Shown piece after piece: positions 63,863 to 64,000 of a stretch of DNA of 64,000 nt; the stretch's first letter is position 1, and each line of letters begins with the position of its first letter. The stretch is from Branchinecta lynchi (lineage: Eukaryota > Arthropoda > Branchiopoda > Anostraca > Branchinectidae): NCBI GenBank assembly GCA_023053575.1, contig JAKZAP010000016.1, positions 7,002,046 through 7,066,045 on the forward strand, read 5' to 3'. Under the pieces are notes generated by a model, which searched no databases, was not told where the DNA came from, and worked only from the letters and a program-made list of their open reading frames with translations. A program made the position numbers and the translations under genes.

Positions 63863-64000
63863 CTAAGCGTGTTCCACCCTAATTACCGTAGTTTCTACTC
63901 ATAACGTGATGATTTCTGACTTTTTGCCGTCAAGGCTGGAACGATTTTTCTATTTTCTAGCAGAATATGCTACGGGCGAATCCGACCAATGACGTTACAG

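Overview
This is a window of an animal nuclear genome, most likely an arthropod and possibly an insect. The genes are intron-split, there are AATAAA signals and GT/AG splice sites, and transposable elements are dense and nested. Three tRNA-like sequences occur, and there are no bacterial gene arrays. I cannot name the species. Only two host genes are clear. One is a sugar-transporter-like major facilitator gene on the minus strand. Its two visible coding exons (22061-22378 and 7285-8307) are separated by a 13.8-kb intron packed with repeats, and the first codons lie upstream or are unidentified. The other is the last exon of the mitochondrial processing peptidase alpha subunit (63012-63187, minus strand), whose upstream exons lie beyond the right edge.

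Almost everything else is repeats. The dominant family, here called HEL-A, has at least nine substantial copies. It has a conserved head (CAAGACC...), a central array of 137-bp units, a GTCY-type microsatellite and a tail ending GGGATCCC. At three places the target can be compared with an uninterrupted or related copy. Each time the element sits in an A/T run with no clear target duplication, as expected of Helentron-type non-autonomous elements (HINE / DINE-1-like). A second family, HEL-B, also carries a GTCY-like microsatellite and ends in a strong TGGCACTTG...CAAGTGCCA hairpin. A 2.5-kb repeat, REP1, made of two tandem ~815-bp halves, occurs near both ends of the window in opposite orientation. 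A third copy at 27.6-30.4 kb is broken by two HEL-A insertions.

Layout: 0-7 kb holds a 20-bp minisatellite, REP1, HEL-B and small DNA transposons. 7-22.4 kb is the transporter gene and its intron, holding hAT elements with 8-bp target duplications, TA-flanked MITEs, a tRNA-derived SINE and three HEL-A copies. 22.7-30.4 kb holds more HEL-A, a hAT element containing a palindrome, and the broken REP1. 31.1-33.5 kb holds pieces of non-LTR retrotransposons, including a 529-codon reverse transcriptase reading frame. 33.8-36.2 kb is a foldback element and 36.4-38.3 kb is HEL-B. 41-47 kb holds HEL-A and HEL-B copies. 48-54 kb holds hAT-like elements, a tandem-array element and a matched empty/filled HEL-A site. 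54.1-56.6 kb is inverted REP1. 57-64 kb is mostly unassigned sequence with a palindromic TTA-flanked MITE and the peptidase exon.

The genes do not form a pathway. The window is best read as an archive of successive transposon insertions whose order can be worked out from the nesting.
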